From Lyngbya sp. PCC 8106 (GTDB lineage Bacteria > Cyanobacteriota > Cyanobacteriia > Cyanobacteriales > Microcoleaceae), in assembly GCF_000169095.1 (NCBI RefSeq), contig NZ_AAVU01000019.1, forward strand, positions 66,197 through 130,196: a DNA stretch of 64,000 nucleotides, in the 5' to 3' direction. The translations under genes and the position numbers were made by a program. This document shows positions 8,571-17,597 of this stretch, piece by piece. The notes beneath the pieces are model-generated. The model did no database searches and had not been told where the DNA came from. It saw only the letters and a program-made list of their open reading frames with translations. Positions within the stretch are counted from its first letter, which is position 1, and every line of letters begins with the position of its first letter.

Positions 8571-8639
8571 ATCGCCCCCATAAAAACATTGATCAGAAGA
8601 TAACGTTCTGTGTTCTGTATAGGGAACAGGGGAGTTATT

Positions 8640-8852
8640 ATGTTATTCTTAGCCAATGTGCTAGAACAGACAGAAAATGTCTCAAGCGCTTTCTCGCAGC
8701 CCCTCCAACAAAACCGAACAGCTAAATCTAAATCATTGAAAACATTTGTCCGACTCAAGGTCGTCGGAGAGGCTCAATTGCTGTTTCTCCTGAGTCAGAC
8801 AAATACAGACAAGTTCACTCCATTCTGCGATTCAGTATTAAAGGTCTTATGA
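8640..8852 (+). CDS. Possible small protein upstream of comFB
   Basis: An open frame of 70 residues (MLFLANVLEQTENVSSAFSQPLQQ...) ends in an ATGA overlap with the ComFB-family start. The overlap suggests translational coupling, but the sequence has no recognisable motif and no clear ribosome site. Composition is serine/threonine/glutamine-rich. It may be chance. Confidence 0.25.
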   Translation: MLFLANVLEQTENVSSAFSQPLQQNRTAKSKSLKTFVRLKVVGEAQLLFLLSQTNTDKFTPFCDSVLKVL

Positions 8853-9376
8853 GTATTGAGAAAATTGTTGAGCAAGCTTTACAAGATGGTTACTTAACGC
8901 CTTCTATGGAGGCTGAAGTAGGACGCATTTGCAATACAGCATCCGAACTCTCCATCGAGGAGTACATGGCACTTGATCGCCTCATGGGAGCCTTGTTAAC
9001 GGGTGAAGTGGTTGTTCTACCCCGTAAACAGTTTATCAACGTCATGGAGGAGTTGGTTCTCAGTGAAGCGATCGCTAGAATTGCCGATATTGAGGATAAC
9101 AATGAACCATCGCTTGATGTCGGAGACATCGCCGCCTATGCACTCAACCGACTTCCTCCTCTCTATGCGACCACCGAAGAAGGCGCCCAATATCAGCGTT
9201 CAAGAGCCAGAGAAGACCTCTATGAAATGATTTCTGGTCAGGTCAAAGAGGCCATTAATCTAAATCTAGACCGAGTTGCACAAAACAAAACTGTATTCGG
9301 ACAATCTTCCGGTAAAGGCATCCTGGATAACATCGGTGACTTGCTCAAGACTTATGCTGAAAATTACGAACCATAA
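8849..9376 (+). CDS. ComFB-domain protein (late competence/c-di-GMP receptor family)
   Basis: A 175-residue soluble protein. Residues about 60-140 fit the ComFB domain: VMEELVLSEAIARIADIEDNNEPSLDVGDIAAYALNRLPPLYATTEEGAQYQRSRAREDLYEMISGQVKEAI, with the invariant-looking YALNRLPPLY block. Members in cyanobacteria (CdgR in Anabaena and its Synechocystis relative) are reported as c-di-GMP receptors, so a nucleotide-sensing role is plausible; this is family knowledge, not seen here. The amino 55 residues are less conserved. It is isolated between two IS-like hairpins and mobile debris, so it could have been moved or simply be flanked by insertions. Confidence 0.8.
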   Translation: MSIEKIVEQALQDGYLTPSMEAEVGRICNTASELSIEEYMALDRLMGALLTGEVVVLPRKQFINVMEELVLSEAIARIADIEDNNEPSLDVGDIAAYALNRLPPLYATTEEGAQYQRSRAREDLYEMISGQVKEAINLNLDRVAQNKTVFGQSSGKGILDNIGDLLKTYAENYEP

Positions 9377-9378
9377 TG

Positions 9379-9416
9379 CTTAAGATCCCCCGCATTTTAA
9401 ACTGGGGGATATAAGC
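9379..9416. repeat. Hairpin after the ComFB gene
   Basis: GCTTAAGATCCCCC pairs with GGGGGATATAAGC with one bulge, three bases after the ComFB stop. It resembles the hairpin at 8534-8570 and could serve as a transcript end. The stretch 9417-9703 has no gene that I can support; a second hairpin (CCTCGT...ACGAGG, 9651-9672) follows AAAGAAT as in the IS termini above, hinting at an old insertion. Confidence 0.5.
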
Positions 9417-9703
9417 TTCTGGCATTAGTGAGACAGTTGATGTGCTTAGATTCGAGAAGCGGTAAAGCGCACACCAAAAAAGCAAGTGGAAATGATCGCG
9501 GCTCTTACCATGGCAACCTGGGCAGCACAGCTTGAACCCCCGCAGAAATTGTCACCAAGAAGAAATTGAATCGTTCCATCCATACAGGTCAAAAGGCTAG
9601 GCTTTCTACCTAAAAGTGGTTCAACTCCGGCTCCTTTTAGATTAAAGAATCCTCGTCTAGACGCGAACGAGGACTGGTTAGAGCCAAGTGATGATAGACA
9701 TTT

Positions 9704-10429
9704 TCAGGAGTCAGAAGAAACCTCTGACGGCGCAGACTCAGGAGTAGGACTAACGGGGGGTTTAGCAGCCCGTTGTTCTCGCCGTTTACGTTCGGCTTGA
9801 GTCATTTCGTCCATAACAATGCGAGCTTGCTTCAATTTCTCTAAGTTGCTGCGATAGAGTTCTAGATCCTTTTGTAATTTGTCCAGGGGTAAGTTTAATC
9901 CCGAAGCAAGTTGAGCCAGAGTTTGCTGGGTTGCTTCCTTGTCTTCCATTGCTTGAGGATCGGCTTGTTCAATCAGGGTGAATAAACCAATCGCCAAGAT
10001 GCGACTATATTTGTACTTGGGATTAGTGGCAATCTTTTGAAAAGAACTCTGCAAGTCGTTATGAACTTCAGAGTTGGCTGCAACATCAACCCAAGAGACA
10101 ATATCCTGAACAGAGAGAGTTTGAGCAAACTCCTGCAATCGCTGGGCTTCGGCTCGATAGCGCTGAGGATCATCCTGTAGAGCATTGATCAAACCATGGA
10201 AAATAGACTCCTTATCGGATTCGGGTAGATATCCTTGCATGAAACGGTCGAAAGCGCTCACGACACCCAAAGCATAAATGGGATCATACTGGAAATCCAC
10301 ATTGACCGACAGTAGGTGCATCTCAACCATCAACTCCTCGATCACCCGACGGTAAACTGAATTGATCGGACGAGTGTGAGTGTTATAAAAAGCGCGTTTG
10401 GTATCAGAGACGGTACGGATGTTGTTCAC
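9704..10429 (-). CDS. thf1: Photosystem II biogenesis/thylakoid formation protein Thf1 (Psb29)
   Basis: A 241-residue protein that I recognise as Thf1/Psb29: NNIRTVSDTKRAFYNTHTRPINSVYRRVIEELMVEMHLLSVN at the start, DPIYALGVVSAFDRFMQGY, and a C-terminal coiled coil (about 175-220). The family supports photosystem II assembly or repair and thylakoid formation and interacts with FtsH in cyanobacteria. It is peripheral and largely helical. The start is GTG at 10429. A proline/serine-rich tail (PPVSPTPESAPSEVSSDS) ends the protein. It diverges from ahcY across about 240 bp. Confidence 0.95.
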   Translation of the reverse strand: MNNIRTVSDTKRAFYNTHTRPINSVYRRVIEELMVEMHLLSVNVDFQYDPIYALGVVSAFDRFMQGYLPESDKESIFHGLINALQDDPQRYRAEAQRLQEFAQTLSVQDIVSWVDVAANSEVHNDLQSSFQKIATNPKYKYSRILAIGLFTLIEQADPQAMEDKEATQQTLAQLASGLNLPLDKLQKDLELYRSNLEKLKQARIVMDEMTQAERKRREQRAAKPPVSPTPESAPSEVSSDS

Positions 10430-10671
10430 AAGCCATTCTTAAGAGGGACTTAAGATTATATTGTCTCTCTTGAAGACTCGTTTGCCAAGCGAGATCCCTC
10501 TAGCCAATCTGACAACATCAGGTTAGTCTGTATTATGGACTGCAAAATTGAAACTGCGGTAACAAAAAGTTAATCTCCCGTCTTTGGTCGGGGATATACG
10601 CTCTAGTGCTGTGACGATTCCTGTTGTTACAGCTAAACGTTGAAAAAATAATAATTTCGAGGCAAAATTGC

Positions 10672-11949
10672 ATGACTGCAACAACCGAACGTACTAAGTA
10701 CGACATCAAAGATCCCTCTTTGGCAACTCTAGGAAAACAGCGGATTGATTGGGCTGGACGGGAAATGCCCGTTCTGCGGTTGATTCAAGAACGCTTCGCT
10801 AAAGAAAAGCCACTTGCGGGTATCCGCTTGGTTGCTTGCTGCCATGTCACTACAGAAACGGCTCATCTGGCGATCGCTCTCAAAGCAGCGGGTGCAGATG
10901 GGATTCTGATTGCAAGTAATCCTCTTTCCACTCAGGATGATGTTGCGGCTAGCTTAGTCGTTGATCACGGTATTCCTGTTTTTGCAATCAGGGGAGAAGA
11001 TACAGAAACCTATTTGCGGCACGTTGAAACTGCTCTGGATCATCGCCCCAATATCATCATCGATGATGGCAGTGACGTTGTTGCCACTTTAGTTAAAAAT
11101 CGTCAACATCAACTTTCTGATTTGATTGGTACGACTGAAGAAACCACCACAGGTATTGTTCGTTTAAAGGCAATGCTTAATGATGGTGTGTTGACCTTCC
11201 CAGCGATGAACGTTAATGACGCGGATACCAAGCATTTCTTTGATAACCGTTATGGTACGGGTCAATCTACACTCGATGGTATCGTTCGAGCCACTAATAT
11301 TCTGCTGGCTGGAAAGAATATCGTTGTTGCGGGCTATGGCTGGTGTGGTAAAGGCTGCGCCCTCCGCGCTCGGGGTATGGGTGCGAATGTGATCGTCACT
11401 GAAGTTGATCCGGTACGCGCCATTGAAGCGGTAATGGATGGTTTCCGGGTAATGCCGATGGAACAAGCAGCGGCGATTGGAGATTTGTTTATCACTGTTA
11501 CTGGAAACAAACACGTGATCCGTTCTGAACATTTTGATGTGATGAAGGACGGGGCGATGGTTTGTAATTCAGGTCACTTTGATATTGAAATCGATCTTAA
11601 GTCCCTGGCGCAAAAATCGACAGAAGTTAAAGAAGTTCGGAACTTCACTCAACAGTACAAGTTACAAAGCGGTAAGTCTGTAATTGTACTCGGAGAAGGC
11701 CGACTGATTAACTTAGCCGCTGCTGAAGGTCATCCCAGTGCGGTGATGGATATGAGTTTTGCTAACCAAGCCCTCGCTTGCGAGTATTTGGTTAAGAATA
11801 AAGGCAAGCTGGCACCCGGAATGTACTCGATTCCGACTGATGTTGATCAGGAAATTGCCCGACTCAAACTGAAGGCAATGGGTATCAATCTCGATACCCT
11901 AACTGCTGAACAAATTGAGTACACCAACTCTTGGGCGTCTGGTACCTAA
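10672..11949 (+). CDS. ahcY: Adenosylhomocysteinase (SAH hydrolase)
   Basis: A 425-residue enzyme that hydrolyses S-adenosylhomocysteine to adenosine and homocysteine, closing the methyl cycle in the cytosol. Visible family blocks are CCHVTTETAHLAIALKAAGAD, IIDDGSDVV, the substrate/NAD region DADTKHFFDNRYGTGQSTLDGI, the NAD-binding GYGWCGKGCALRARGMGANVIVTEVDP, VTGNKHVI, CNSGHFDIEID and the C-terminal Y. The ATG at 10672 follows GAGG at a good distance; an earlier upstream start gives an unconserved extension. Length is normal. It stands alone between thf1 and an ExoD-like gene. Confidence 0.97.
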   Translation: MTATTERTKYDIKDPSLATLGKQRIDWAGREMPVLRLIQERFAKEKPLAGIRLVACCHVTTETAHLAIALKAAGADGILIASNPLSTQDDVAASLVVDHGIPVFAIRGEDTETYLRHVETALDHRPNIIIDDGSDVVATLVKNRQHQLSDLIGTTEETTTGIVRLKAMLNDGVLTFPAMNVNDADTKHFFDNRYGTGQSTLDGIVRATNILLAGKNIVVAGYGWCGKGCALRARGMGANVIVTEVDPVRAIEAVMDGFRVMPMEQAAAIGDLFITVTGNKHVIRSEHFDVMKDGAMVCNSGHFDIEIDLKSLAQKSTEVKEVRNFTQQYKLQSGKSVIVLGEGRLINLAAAEGHPSAVMDMSFANQALACEYLVKNKGKLAPGMYSIPTDVDQEIARLKLKAMGINLDTLTAEQIEYTNSWASGT

Positions 11950-11959
11950 TTGAATTGAG

Positions 11960-12000
11960 TGACCAGTGATCGGTGACAGGTGACAGGTGACGGGTGATCA
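11960..12000. repeat. Short GTGACAGGTGAC-type tandem repeat
   Basis: After ahcY the sequence repeats GTGACCAGTGATC/GTGACAG/GTGACAG/GTGACGG/GTGATC, a heptamer-like tandem repeat, followed by repeated TTCCCTG. Low-complexity repeats of this kind are common between cyanobacterial genes. Confidence 0.5.
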
Positions 12001-12097
12001 AAAAACTGTTTCTCGTTCCCTGTTCCCTGTTTCCTAAAAAATTACCATCTGGGTTGCGTATTTTCTCTGAATTTTTACCTTCCCTTTCCCACTACCC

Positions 12098-12715
12098 GTG
12101 TCTAAACTCTCTGTTGAACTCCAGCGTTACTTCTTTGATGAAGAACGTAATCCCCAAGTGACCCTTGCTGATATTCTCGATATTGGCGGCGAACGGATCT
12201 TTGGGTTTTTGTTTGTCTTGTTGGCTTTACCTTCGGCTTTACCTGTTCCTGCGCCGGGTTATTCGGTTCCTTTTGGGATTTTGCTCTTTCTCTTAGCGGT
12301 TCAGCTGATTATTGGGGCGAAGCAACCTTGGTTTCCTCAAGGATGGCTAAATCATCCGATAGAACTCAAGAAAGTGCAAGGTTTTTTAAAAGCGGGAATT
12401 CCCTGGTTACAAAAAATTGAATTGGTTTCTCGTCCCCGCTTAAGCTTTATTTGCACTAGCTTTCCGGGTCGGATTATTATCGGATTGGCGATCGCTTTGA
12501 TGTCTATGTCCATGATGATTCCGATTCCTGGAACCAATACTCTACCTGCGATTGGGGTTTTTATTACCGGGTTTGGTCTACTTGATGATGATGGGGCGAT
12601 TAGTTTAGGGGGATTGGTGGTTTGTGCGATGGGACTTACTCTTTCTACACTGATCCTGGTTTATGGTTATGAAGCAGTCAAAACCGGGATTAACTATATT
12701 CGTCAGTCTTTGTAA
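12098..12715 (+). CDS. ExoD-family membrane protein
   Basis: A 205-residue integral membrane protein starting at GTG 12098. It fits the ExoD family (exopolysaccharide synthesis, ExoD): an N-terminal LADILDIGGERIFGFLFVLLALPSALPVPAPGYS, then FPGRIIIGLAIALMSMSMMIPIPGTNTLPAIGVFITGFGLLDDDG. About five hydrophobic segments are visible, with conserved prolines in the first and fourth. The family's biochemical role is unclear despite its name. It lies between ahcY and a tnpB element, co-directional with both. Confidence 0.8.
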   Translation: MSKLSVELQRYFFDEERNPQVTLADILDIGGERIFGFLFVLLALPSALPVPAPGYSVPFGILLFLLAVQLIIGAKQPWFPQGWLNHPIELKKVQGFLKAGIPWLQKIELVSRPRLSFICTSFPGRIIIGLAIALMSMSMMIPIPGTNTLPAIGVFITGFGLLDDDGAISLGGLVVCAMGLTLSTLILVYGYEAVKTGINYIRQSL

Positions 12716-12825
12716 TCTATGATTTGGCGTCAGGATACATGGACATCCCCCAGGTATTTTTGAACCCCTTTTGGGGTGATCAAAATACATTTACCAGTAT
12801 AGACCAGGTGTGGTAGCATACCTGT

Positions 12826-14064
12826 ATGCTGATGATGAACTACAAGTACCGAATCTATCCAAACACCGACCAACAAGCCAAAATACTTGATTGGTTGGAA
12901 ACTTGCAGAGGAGTCTACAACTACGCTTTGCGAGAGTTAAAAGATTGGATTGCAAGTCGAAAATGTGACGTGGATAGATGCTCGCTATCGAAAGAATACA
13001 TTATTCCGGCTGATACGCCATTTCCCAGTTATCATCTTCAGCAAAATAACCTGCCTAAAGCCAAAAAAATCAACCCAAAACTGAAAGAGGTACACTCTCA
13101 AGTATTGCAGACAACCATTAGAAGGTTGCATGACACTTGGGATGCGTTTCGCTCTCGTAGTTTTGGATTTCCTCGTTTTAAAAAGTTTGGGCAATTCAAG
13201 TCCTTTTTATACCCTCAATTCAAAGAGAATCCTCTTAAGGATGGGTGTATCAAGCTTTCTAAAATTGGCGAGGTAGCAATCAATCTGCACAGACCGATTC
13301 CCGACGGATTCACGATTAAACAGGTCAGGGTTTTATCAAGAGCAAGACATACTCAGTGGTATGTGGTTATCACAATTGCGCTCGACGTAGAAATCCCCGA
13401 AAATCCTCCGATTGGTCGTGCGATTGGGGTTGATTTAGGGTTGGAAAAGTTTGTCACAACGTCTGACAATTTCACGGTTGAACGCCCAAAGTTTTTGAAA
13501 GATCTCAAAGGCAAGCTTAAATCGCTGCAAAAGAGGGCTTCCAGGAAACATAAGGGTTCTAAAAGCTGGGAGAAAGCTCAGATCAAAGTGGCAAGATTGC
13601 ATCATAAAATAGCCAACACCCGCAAAGATTTTCACCTGAAAACTGCACATCTTCTCTGTGACCAGGCGGAAACTATTTTCGCCGAAGATCTCAATACGGT
13701 CGGACTCAATCGAGGGATGCTGAGAAAAGAGTGTATTGACGCTTCCTTTGGTCAGTTTCTCGATCTGCTCAAGTGGGTTTGTTGGAAGCGGGGTTGCTAT
13801 TTCCAAAAAGTAGACCCTCGTGGAACGAGCGCGACCTGTCCTGAGTGCGGTGCGACCGTGCAGAAAGCTCTCAAGGAAAGAGAGCATATCTGCCCGGAAT
13901 GCAACTACAAAACGCATCGAGATCATGCAGCGGCTCAGATGGTGAGATTGCGAGGGTTGGAATCAGTACCCAAGGACTTTGGGGAACGGAAACTGTCTGG
14001 TAATGGCGGTCTGTCGGGGGTGAATAGCCTAGACAAGTGCTTATCCAGAAATGCTCAACTGTGA
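12826..14064 (+). CDS. tnpB: TnpB-family RNA-guided endonuclease, apparently intact
   Basis: 412 residues, or 409 from ATG 12835, where the conserved MNYKYRIYP begins. The RuvC-like site is complete: aspartate in GRAIGVDLGLEKFVTT, glutamate in ETIFAEDLNTVG and aspartate in KTHRDHAAAQM. The zinc ribbon reads CPECGATVQKALKEREHICPEC. The upstream helical part (RYIYP...CRGVYNYALRELKDW) and FKSFLYPQFK are normal. TnpB cleaves double-stranded DNA guided by an RNA from the element's right end. The guide scaffold should overlap roughly the last 100 bp of the gene and end near 14110. No frameshift is seen. Confidence 0.88.
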   Translation: MLMMNYKYRIYPNTDQQAKILDWLETCRGVYNYALRELKDWIASRKCDVDRCSLSKEYIIPADTPFPSYHLQQNNLPKAKKINPKLKEVHSQVLQTTIRRLHDTWDAFRSRSFGFPRFKKFGQFKSFLYPQFKENPLKDGCIKLSKIGEVAINLHRPIPDGFTIKQVRVLSRARHTQWYVVITIALDVEIPENPPIGRAIGVDLGLEKFVTTSDNFTVERPKFLKDLKGKLKSLQKRASRKHKGSKSWEKAQIKVARLHHKIANTRKDFHLKTAHLLCDQAETIFAEDLNTVGLNRGMLRKECIDASFGQFLDLLKWVCWKRGCYFQKVDPRGTSATCPECGATVQKALKEREHICPECNYKTHRDHAAAQMVRLRGLESVPKDFGERKLSGNGGLSGVNSLDKCLSRNAQL

Positions 14065-14110
14065 AGTTGAGAAGCCTGCACCATAAAACGCAGTTTTTGT
14101 TTGGTGTCGG
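14053..14110 (+). ncRNA. Predicted 3' part of TnpB guide RNA (omega/reRNA) and right end
   Basis: The tnpB stop is embedded in CTCAAC-TGTGAA-GTTGAG, followed by GCCTGCACCATAAAACGCAG and GGTGTCGGGAGG. TnpB guide RNAs end at the element's right border, with the spacer taken from flanking DNA. If the border is near 14110, the guide would begin in the 3' end of the peptidoglycan-binding gene. This is positional inference only. Confidence 0.35.
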
Positions 14111-14117
14111 GAGGATG

Positions 14118-14834
14118 TCACCGCCACTCTTGACTCAACGCCACCCAAGTTTGCTCATCAACAACTCCATTGACTTCTAAACCTTTAGTCTGTTGATAGG
14201 CGATGACAGCCGCTTGGGTGCGACTTCCAAATACACCATCAACCGGACCCGGATCGAAGCCTTTGATTTCTAAACGGGTTTGCAGGGTTCTGACTTTAGA
14301 TCCCTTGGTTCCTTTTGTTAATACTTCTTGTGCGACTGCTACGGGCCTGGGAGCAGTTTCTACGGGCCTTGGAGCCGTTGCTACGGGCCTGGGAGTAGTT
14401 TCTAATAACTTCCAGGTTCCCCGATCTACAATCCCGTTAACTTCTAGTCCTCGGGCCTGTTGGAAGGCTCTGACGGCCTGTTCTGTACGGGAGCCGAAGA
14501 CACTATCAACACGACCGGGATCAAAACCATGAATTTGTAGACGCTGTTGTAAGCCTGTTACCTGTGTGCCTCGTGTTCCCGGCTCAAGGGTATAACGTCG
14601 GATCGGTTGAGACGAACCTTCATAAAAAGGCTCAGAAAACAGTCGGTCTTGACGGGGTTCTGCGGGAACAAACTCTGGAGAGCGTCTGACCGGAATTTGC
14701 AGGTCTTCACTAAAACTGAACTCTTTTCTGGGGAGATCTTCGGGCTGAATGCTAGATGTTGCCCGAGCCGTGGAATCCAACCCCAAAACAGCTACAATCA
14801 GTGAGCCTGCTAAGATAGTATTTCTGATAAACAT
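14118..14834 (-). CDS. Secreted protein with two peptidoglycan-binding domains
   Basis: A 238-residue protein with a signal peptide (MFIRNTILAGSLIVAVLGLDSTARA). Two PG_binding_1 domains follow: about 82-145 (GTRGTQVTGLQQRLQIHGFDPGRVDSVFGSRTEQAVRAFQQARGLEVNGIVDRGTW) and about 170-235 (GTKGSKVRTLQTRLEIKGFDPGPVDGVFGSRTQAAVIAYQQTKGLEVNGVVDEQTW). They are joined by a proline linker with the repeat APRPVET/APRPVAV. The domains are similar enough to be an internal duplication. It probably anchors to cell wall; no catalytic domain is present. The stop lies within a few bases of the right end of a tnpB element, so the original C terminus may have been altered. Confidence 0.85.
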   Translation of the reverse strand: MFIRNTILAGSLIVAVLGLDSTARATSSIQPEDLPRKEFSFSEDLQIPVRRSPEFVPAEPRQDRLFSEPFYEGSSQPIRRYTLEPGTRGTQVTGLQQRLQIHGFDPGRVDSVFGSRTEQAVRAFQQARGLEVNGIVDRGTWKLLETTPRPVATAPRPVETAPRPVAVAQEVLTKGTKGSKVRTLQTRLEIKGFDPGPVDGVFGSRTQAAVIAYQQTKGLEVNGVVDEQTWVALSQEWR

Positions 14835-15012
14835 GAGAAGTTATCCTAAACTTTATTGGCAGTTGATGTACAGAGCCGATACACATTATCTGAATTTTAT
14901 CATCTACCTCCGATCAAAAAATCCGGTAAAAGATAGAAGATCTATTTAAGTCTAATTGCAAAATCATGGTTGGGTGTACCGGAAAGGACTCTTAATTACA
15001 AAACGTTAAAAT

Positions 15013-16539
15013 CTATAATTTAATGTTGTAAAGATATCCGTATTTGTTCCTAATATAATTCATAAATGGGTCAAGACTCAACCCCTGACCTGTAACTCTT
15101 TCCAGAAGTTCGTGAGACGTATACTTTCGGCCATGTTGATAAATCTGAGATCTCAGCCAGTCATGCAAGTGGCGAAAGTTTCCTCGTTCGATCTGCACGG
15201 GAATTTCTGGGTCGCTGTCAATTAAGGCTTCATAAAATTGAGCGCTCATTAAGTTTCCTAACGTATACCCATGAAACATTCCCCCAATTAACCCGACAAA
15301 CCAGTGAACATCTTGTAAAACGCCGTTGGCATCATTTGAGGGAATCAGACCCAAATCCTTCTGATATCGTTCGTTCCAAGCCGACGGTAGATCGCGCACG
15401 GCTAAAGTGCCTTCTAACATTGCCAACTCCAGATCGAAGCGAATCATGGCGTGTAAGTTGTAGGTGACTTCATCGGCATCCGTGCGAATTAAAGAAGGTT
15501 GGACTGTATTGATCGCCCGGTAAAATTGCTCTGCGGAAGTTTGTCCTAACTGACGAATAAATGTTCCTTGGAGTTGCGGATAAAACCACTCCCAAAACCC
15601 TCGACTGCGACCGATGAGATTTTCCCATAACCGTGACTGACTTTCATGGACACTAAAAGAAGTTCCTCTAGCCAGTGGTGTTGCTTCCAACTCGGGTGCA
15701 AGTCCTTGTTCATACATGGCATGACCCATTTCATGGATACTGCTAAATAAGGCTTGATCGAGGTGATGTTCATAAACTCGGGTGGTAATTCGGACATCGC
15801 CAATCGAAAACTTGGCGGCAAAGGGATGTAAGGTTTTGTCTTGACGTCCTCGATTAAAGTCATAACCCAACCGAAAAATTACGCCTTTGATAAAGCTGAG
15901 TTGCTCTTGTTCGGCAAAGAACTGATGCAGACAGGAATTATTAATCGGGGGGGCGTCCGCGATCGCTTCGACTAGAGGAACTAACTGTTGTCGCAACTGC
16001 TGAAAAATGGGTTTGATCATGGCGACGCTCATACCGTGATCATTTTGCTCAATTAACGGATCAGCGATATGTTGAGTCGGGCTAAAAAAACTTGCCAGTT
16101 CGAGAGACAGATCTAAAGTTTTCTCTAAATAGGGTTGGACTGTGGCAAAATCATTCTCCGGGCGAGCCTTTGACCAGGCTTGATAAGAGGCTGCTTGATG
16201 CTGAGATAGCCTTGCTATAAATTCAGCCGGAACTCGAATTGCTCGTTGATAATCTTGGCGAGTAACGCGAATCAAACTTGCGGCGAGGGAATCGTAGGAA
16301 AGAGAAGCCTCAAAGGGATGTAAATCTTCTAGCAGTTGACCGAGAGCTGGATCTGTAAACTTTTGGTGAGCAATCTGTTTGAGGGTGGCAATTTGACGTC
16401 CTCTAGAGGCAGCCCCCCCAGAGGGCATATAGGTGGCTTGATCCCAATGTAGTAGGGAAACCACCGATTCAATATCGTTAATCTCACTCAAACGGTGTTT
16501 AAGTTTGATTAATTGAGGTTCCTGGTTCGGCAGTGGCAT
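15013..16539 (-). CDS. M32-family metallocarboxypeptidase (Taq type)
   Basis: About 508 residues from ATG 16539; the longer frame begins with GTG at 16563 and adds eight residues. It is a cytosolic zinc carboxypeptidase of family M32: LHWDQATYMPSGGAASRGRQIATL near the start, DVRITTRVYE, the zinc site SIHEMGHAMYEQG (HEXXH), then HESQSRLWENLIGRSRGFWEW, which supplies the third ligand and the conserved HES motif. TDADEVTYNLHAMIRFDLE and the C-terminal YTLGNLMSAQFYEAL block are also present. Length is normal. It removes C-terminal residues from peptides in general turnover. Confidence 0.93.
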   Translation of the reverse strand: MPLPNQEPQLIKLKHRLSEINDIESVVSLLHWDQATYMPSGGAASRGRQIATLKQIAHQKFTDPALGQLLEDLHPFEASLSYDSLAASLIRVTRQDYQRAIRVPAEFIARLSQHQAASYQAWSKARPENDFATVQPYLEKTLDLSLELASFFSPTQHIADPLIEQNDHGMSVAMIKPIFQQLRQQLVPLVEAIADAPPINNSCLHQFFAEQEQLSFIKGVIFRLGYDFNRGRQDKTLHPFAAKFSIGDVRITTRVYEHHLDQALFSSIHEMGHAMYEQGLAPELEATPLARGTSFSVHESQSRLWENLIGRSRGFWEWFYPQLQGTFIRQLGQTSAEQFYRAINTVQPSLIRTDADEVTYNLHAMIRFDLELAMLEGTLAVRDLPSAWNERYQKDLGLIPSNDANGVLQDVHWFVGLIGGMFHGYTLGNLMSAQFYEALIDSDPEIPVQIERGNFRHLHDWLRSQIYQHGRKYTSHELLERVTGQGLSLDPFMNYIRNKYGYLYNIKL

Positions 16540-16788
16540 GATTGCGGTGTTTGTCGGATACACACTATATCATTTCTAGTGTGCCATTCCTTGTCGCTAA
16601 TCCTGACAAGCTTTAATCAAATCAACTTAATCATTTATAAAGTCTTAATCGTTGACGGATTCATCACTTTTTCTAGAGGTTGTACTCTCTTTAACCCTAG
16701 TCTCCTAAGCCACCCCCAATCCAGCAACTTGACTGTTTATATCTTGGTGTACAATCTGATGGTATTTTCGTGTTCCGAAGTGATTGAT

Positions 16789-17229
16789 ATGTCAACAATG
16801 ACTTATAACGAGACAGCAAATTCGGTAACAGGTGAAGCGGATGCCAAGGCAAGAACTCGCTTGCTTTTAACATTGTGGGCGCTAGGAGGAATTCAAGCCA
16901 AGGTTAAGAAAAGCGAACTCACCAGTAAGGTTAAGCAAAAACGCCAAGGTAAAAAAGTGGGTATTTATCAGGGGCTTTATGATGAACTCAAAACCGCTGG
17001 AGCAATCCAAATAGAAAAGGAAAATCAGGTGCCGATGGTTTCGATGACAGAAACTGGAAAACAAATGTTAATCCAAGCACTTAGAGATCCTGAATTTGAG
17101 TTTGAAGGTACAGTTGTAGCCGCTCGATTAGCAAATGCTCTCGTGGAATTGATTCGTCATATGGATCATGTTCCTCCTGCACCCAATTCCGAAGCCGTAT
17201 CTGAGGAGGAAAACAATTCTTCTTTATAA
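16789..17229 (+). CDS. Uncharacterised small protein with winged-helix-like core
   Basis: 146 residues from ATG 16789; the open frame runs far upstream but overlaps the divergent M32 start and has no conserved look there. Residues about 20-95 (RTRLLLTLWALGGIQAKVKKSELTSKVK...GIYQGLYDELKTAGAIQIEK...VSMTETGKQML) read like a winged-helix fold: three helices followed by a two-strand wing ending in a TETGK turn. The acidic tail is EEENNSS. It could bind DNA, but I do not recognise a family and the neighbours give no hint. Confidence 0.6.
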   Translation: MSTMTYNETANSVTGEADAKARTRLLLTLWALGGIQAKVKKSELTSKVKQKRQGKKVGIYQGLYDELKTAGAIQIEKENQVPMVSMTETGKQMLIQALRDPEFEFEGTVVAARLANALVELIRHMDHVPPAPNSEAVSEEENNSSL

Positions 17230-17597
17230 GATGTCTAAAGGGATGTTCAAAATCATACCCTGAAAGCACATCCGACTAACTCATCCCCGATGATTCAGTA
17301 GTTTATCTGTTTGGTCAAGTTTGATGGGTTACGCTTTACAATGTTGACTGCTATCAACTGAAAAAAGTCGATTGAATTCGATCACCTATATTAAGGTCGT
17401 GTTTTCATTCTAATCAGGAATTAATTTACAGATTTCTCTGTTCTATCTGAAAGGGAGAATGATGGTAAATAAGGGTTTAATCGACTGATATAGTTCCGCT
17501 TCTCACGCATTTCCCTCTAGTATGAAAAACCCTCGATTTTGTCGTAAATTATGGATTCGCTCTCTCCTTTTCTTCACTTGGAATTTTAAATTTCTAG

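Larger units (their letters stand above)
12764..14112 (+). mobile_element. IS1341-type (tnpB-only) element
   Basis: An intact tnpB is flanked by hairpins. Upstream, ACCCCTTTTGGGGT lies at 12764-12777. Downstream, CTCAAC...GTTGAG begins near 14053, followed by CTGCACC...GGTGTCGGG up to about 14110. No tnpA accompanies it, so movement would need one in trans, for example the intact tnpA at 7859-8266, if ends are compatible. The right end reaches within a few bases of the stop codon of the next gene on the other strand. Borders are inferred from hairpins. Confidence 0.6.

Noticed and set aside
9600..9640. GGTTCAACTCC resembling a tRNA T-loop
   Set aside because: No acceptor, D or anticodon stems can be formed around it; it lies in mobile-element debris.
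13435..13926. Minus-strand 163-residue frame inside the intact tnpB
   Set aside because: It lies wholly opposite conserved RuvC and zinc-ribbon codons and has no recognisable motif.
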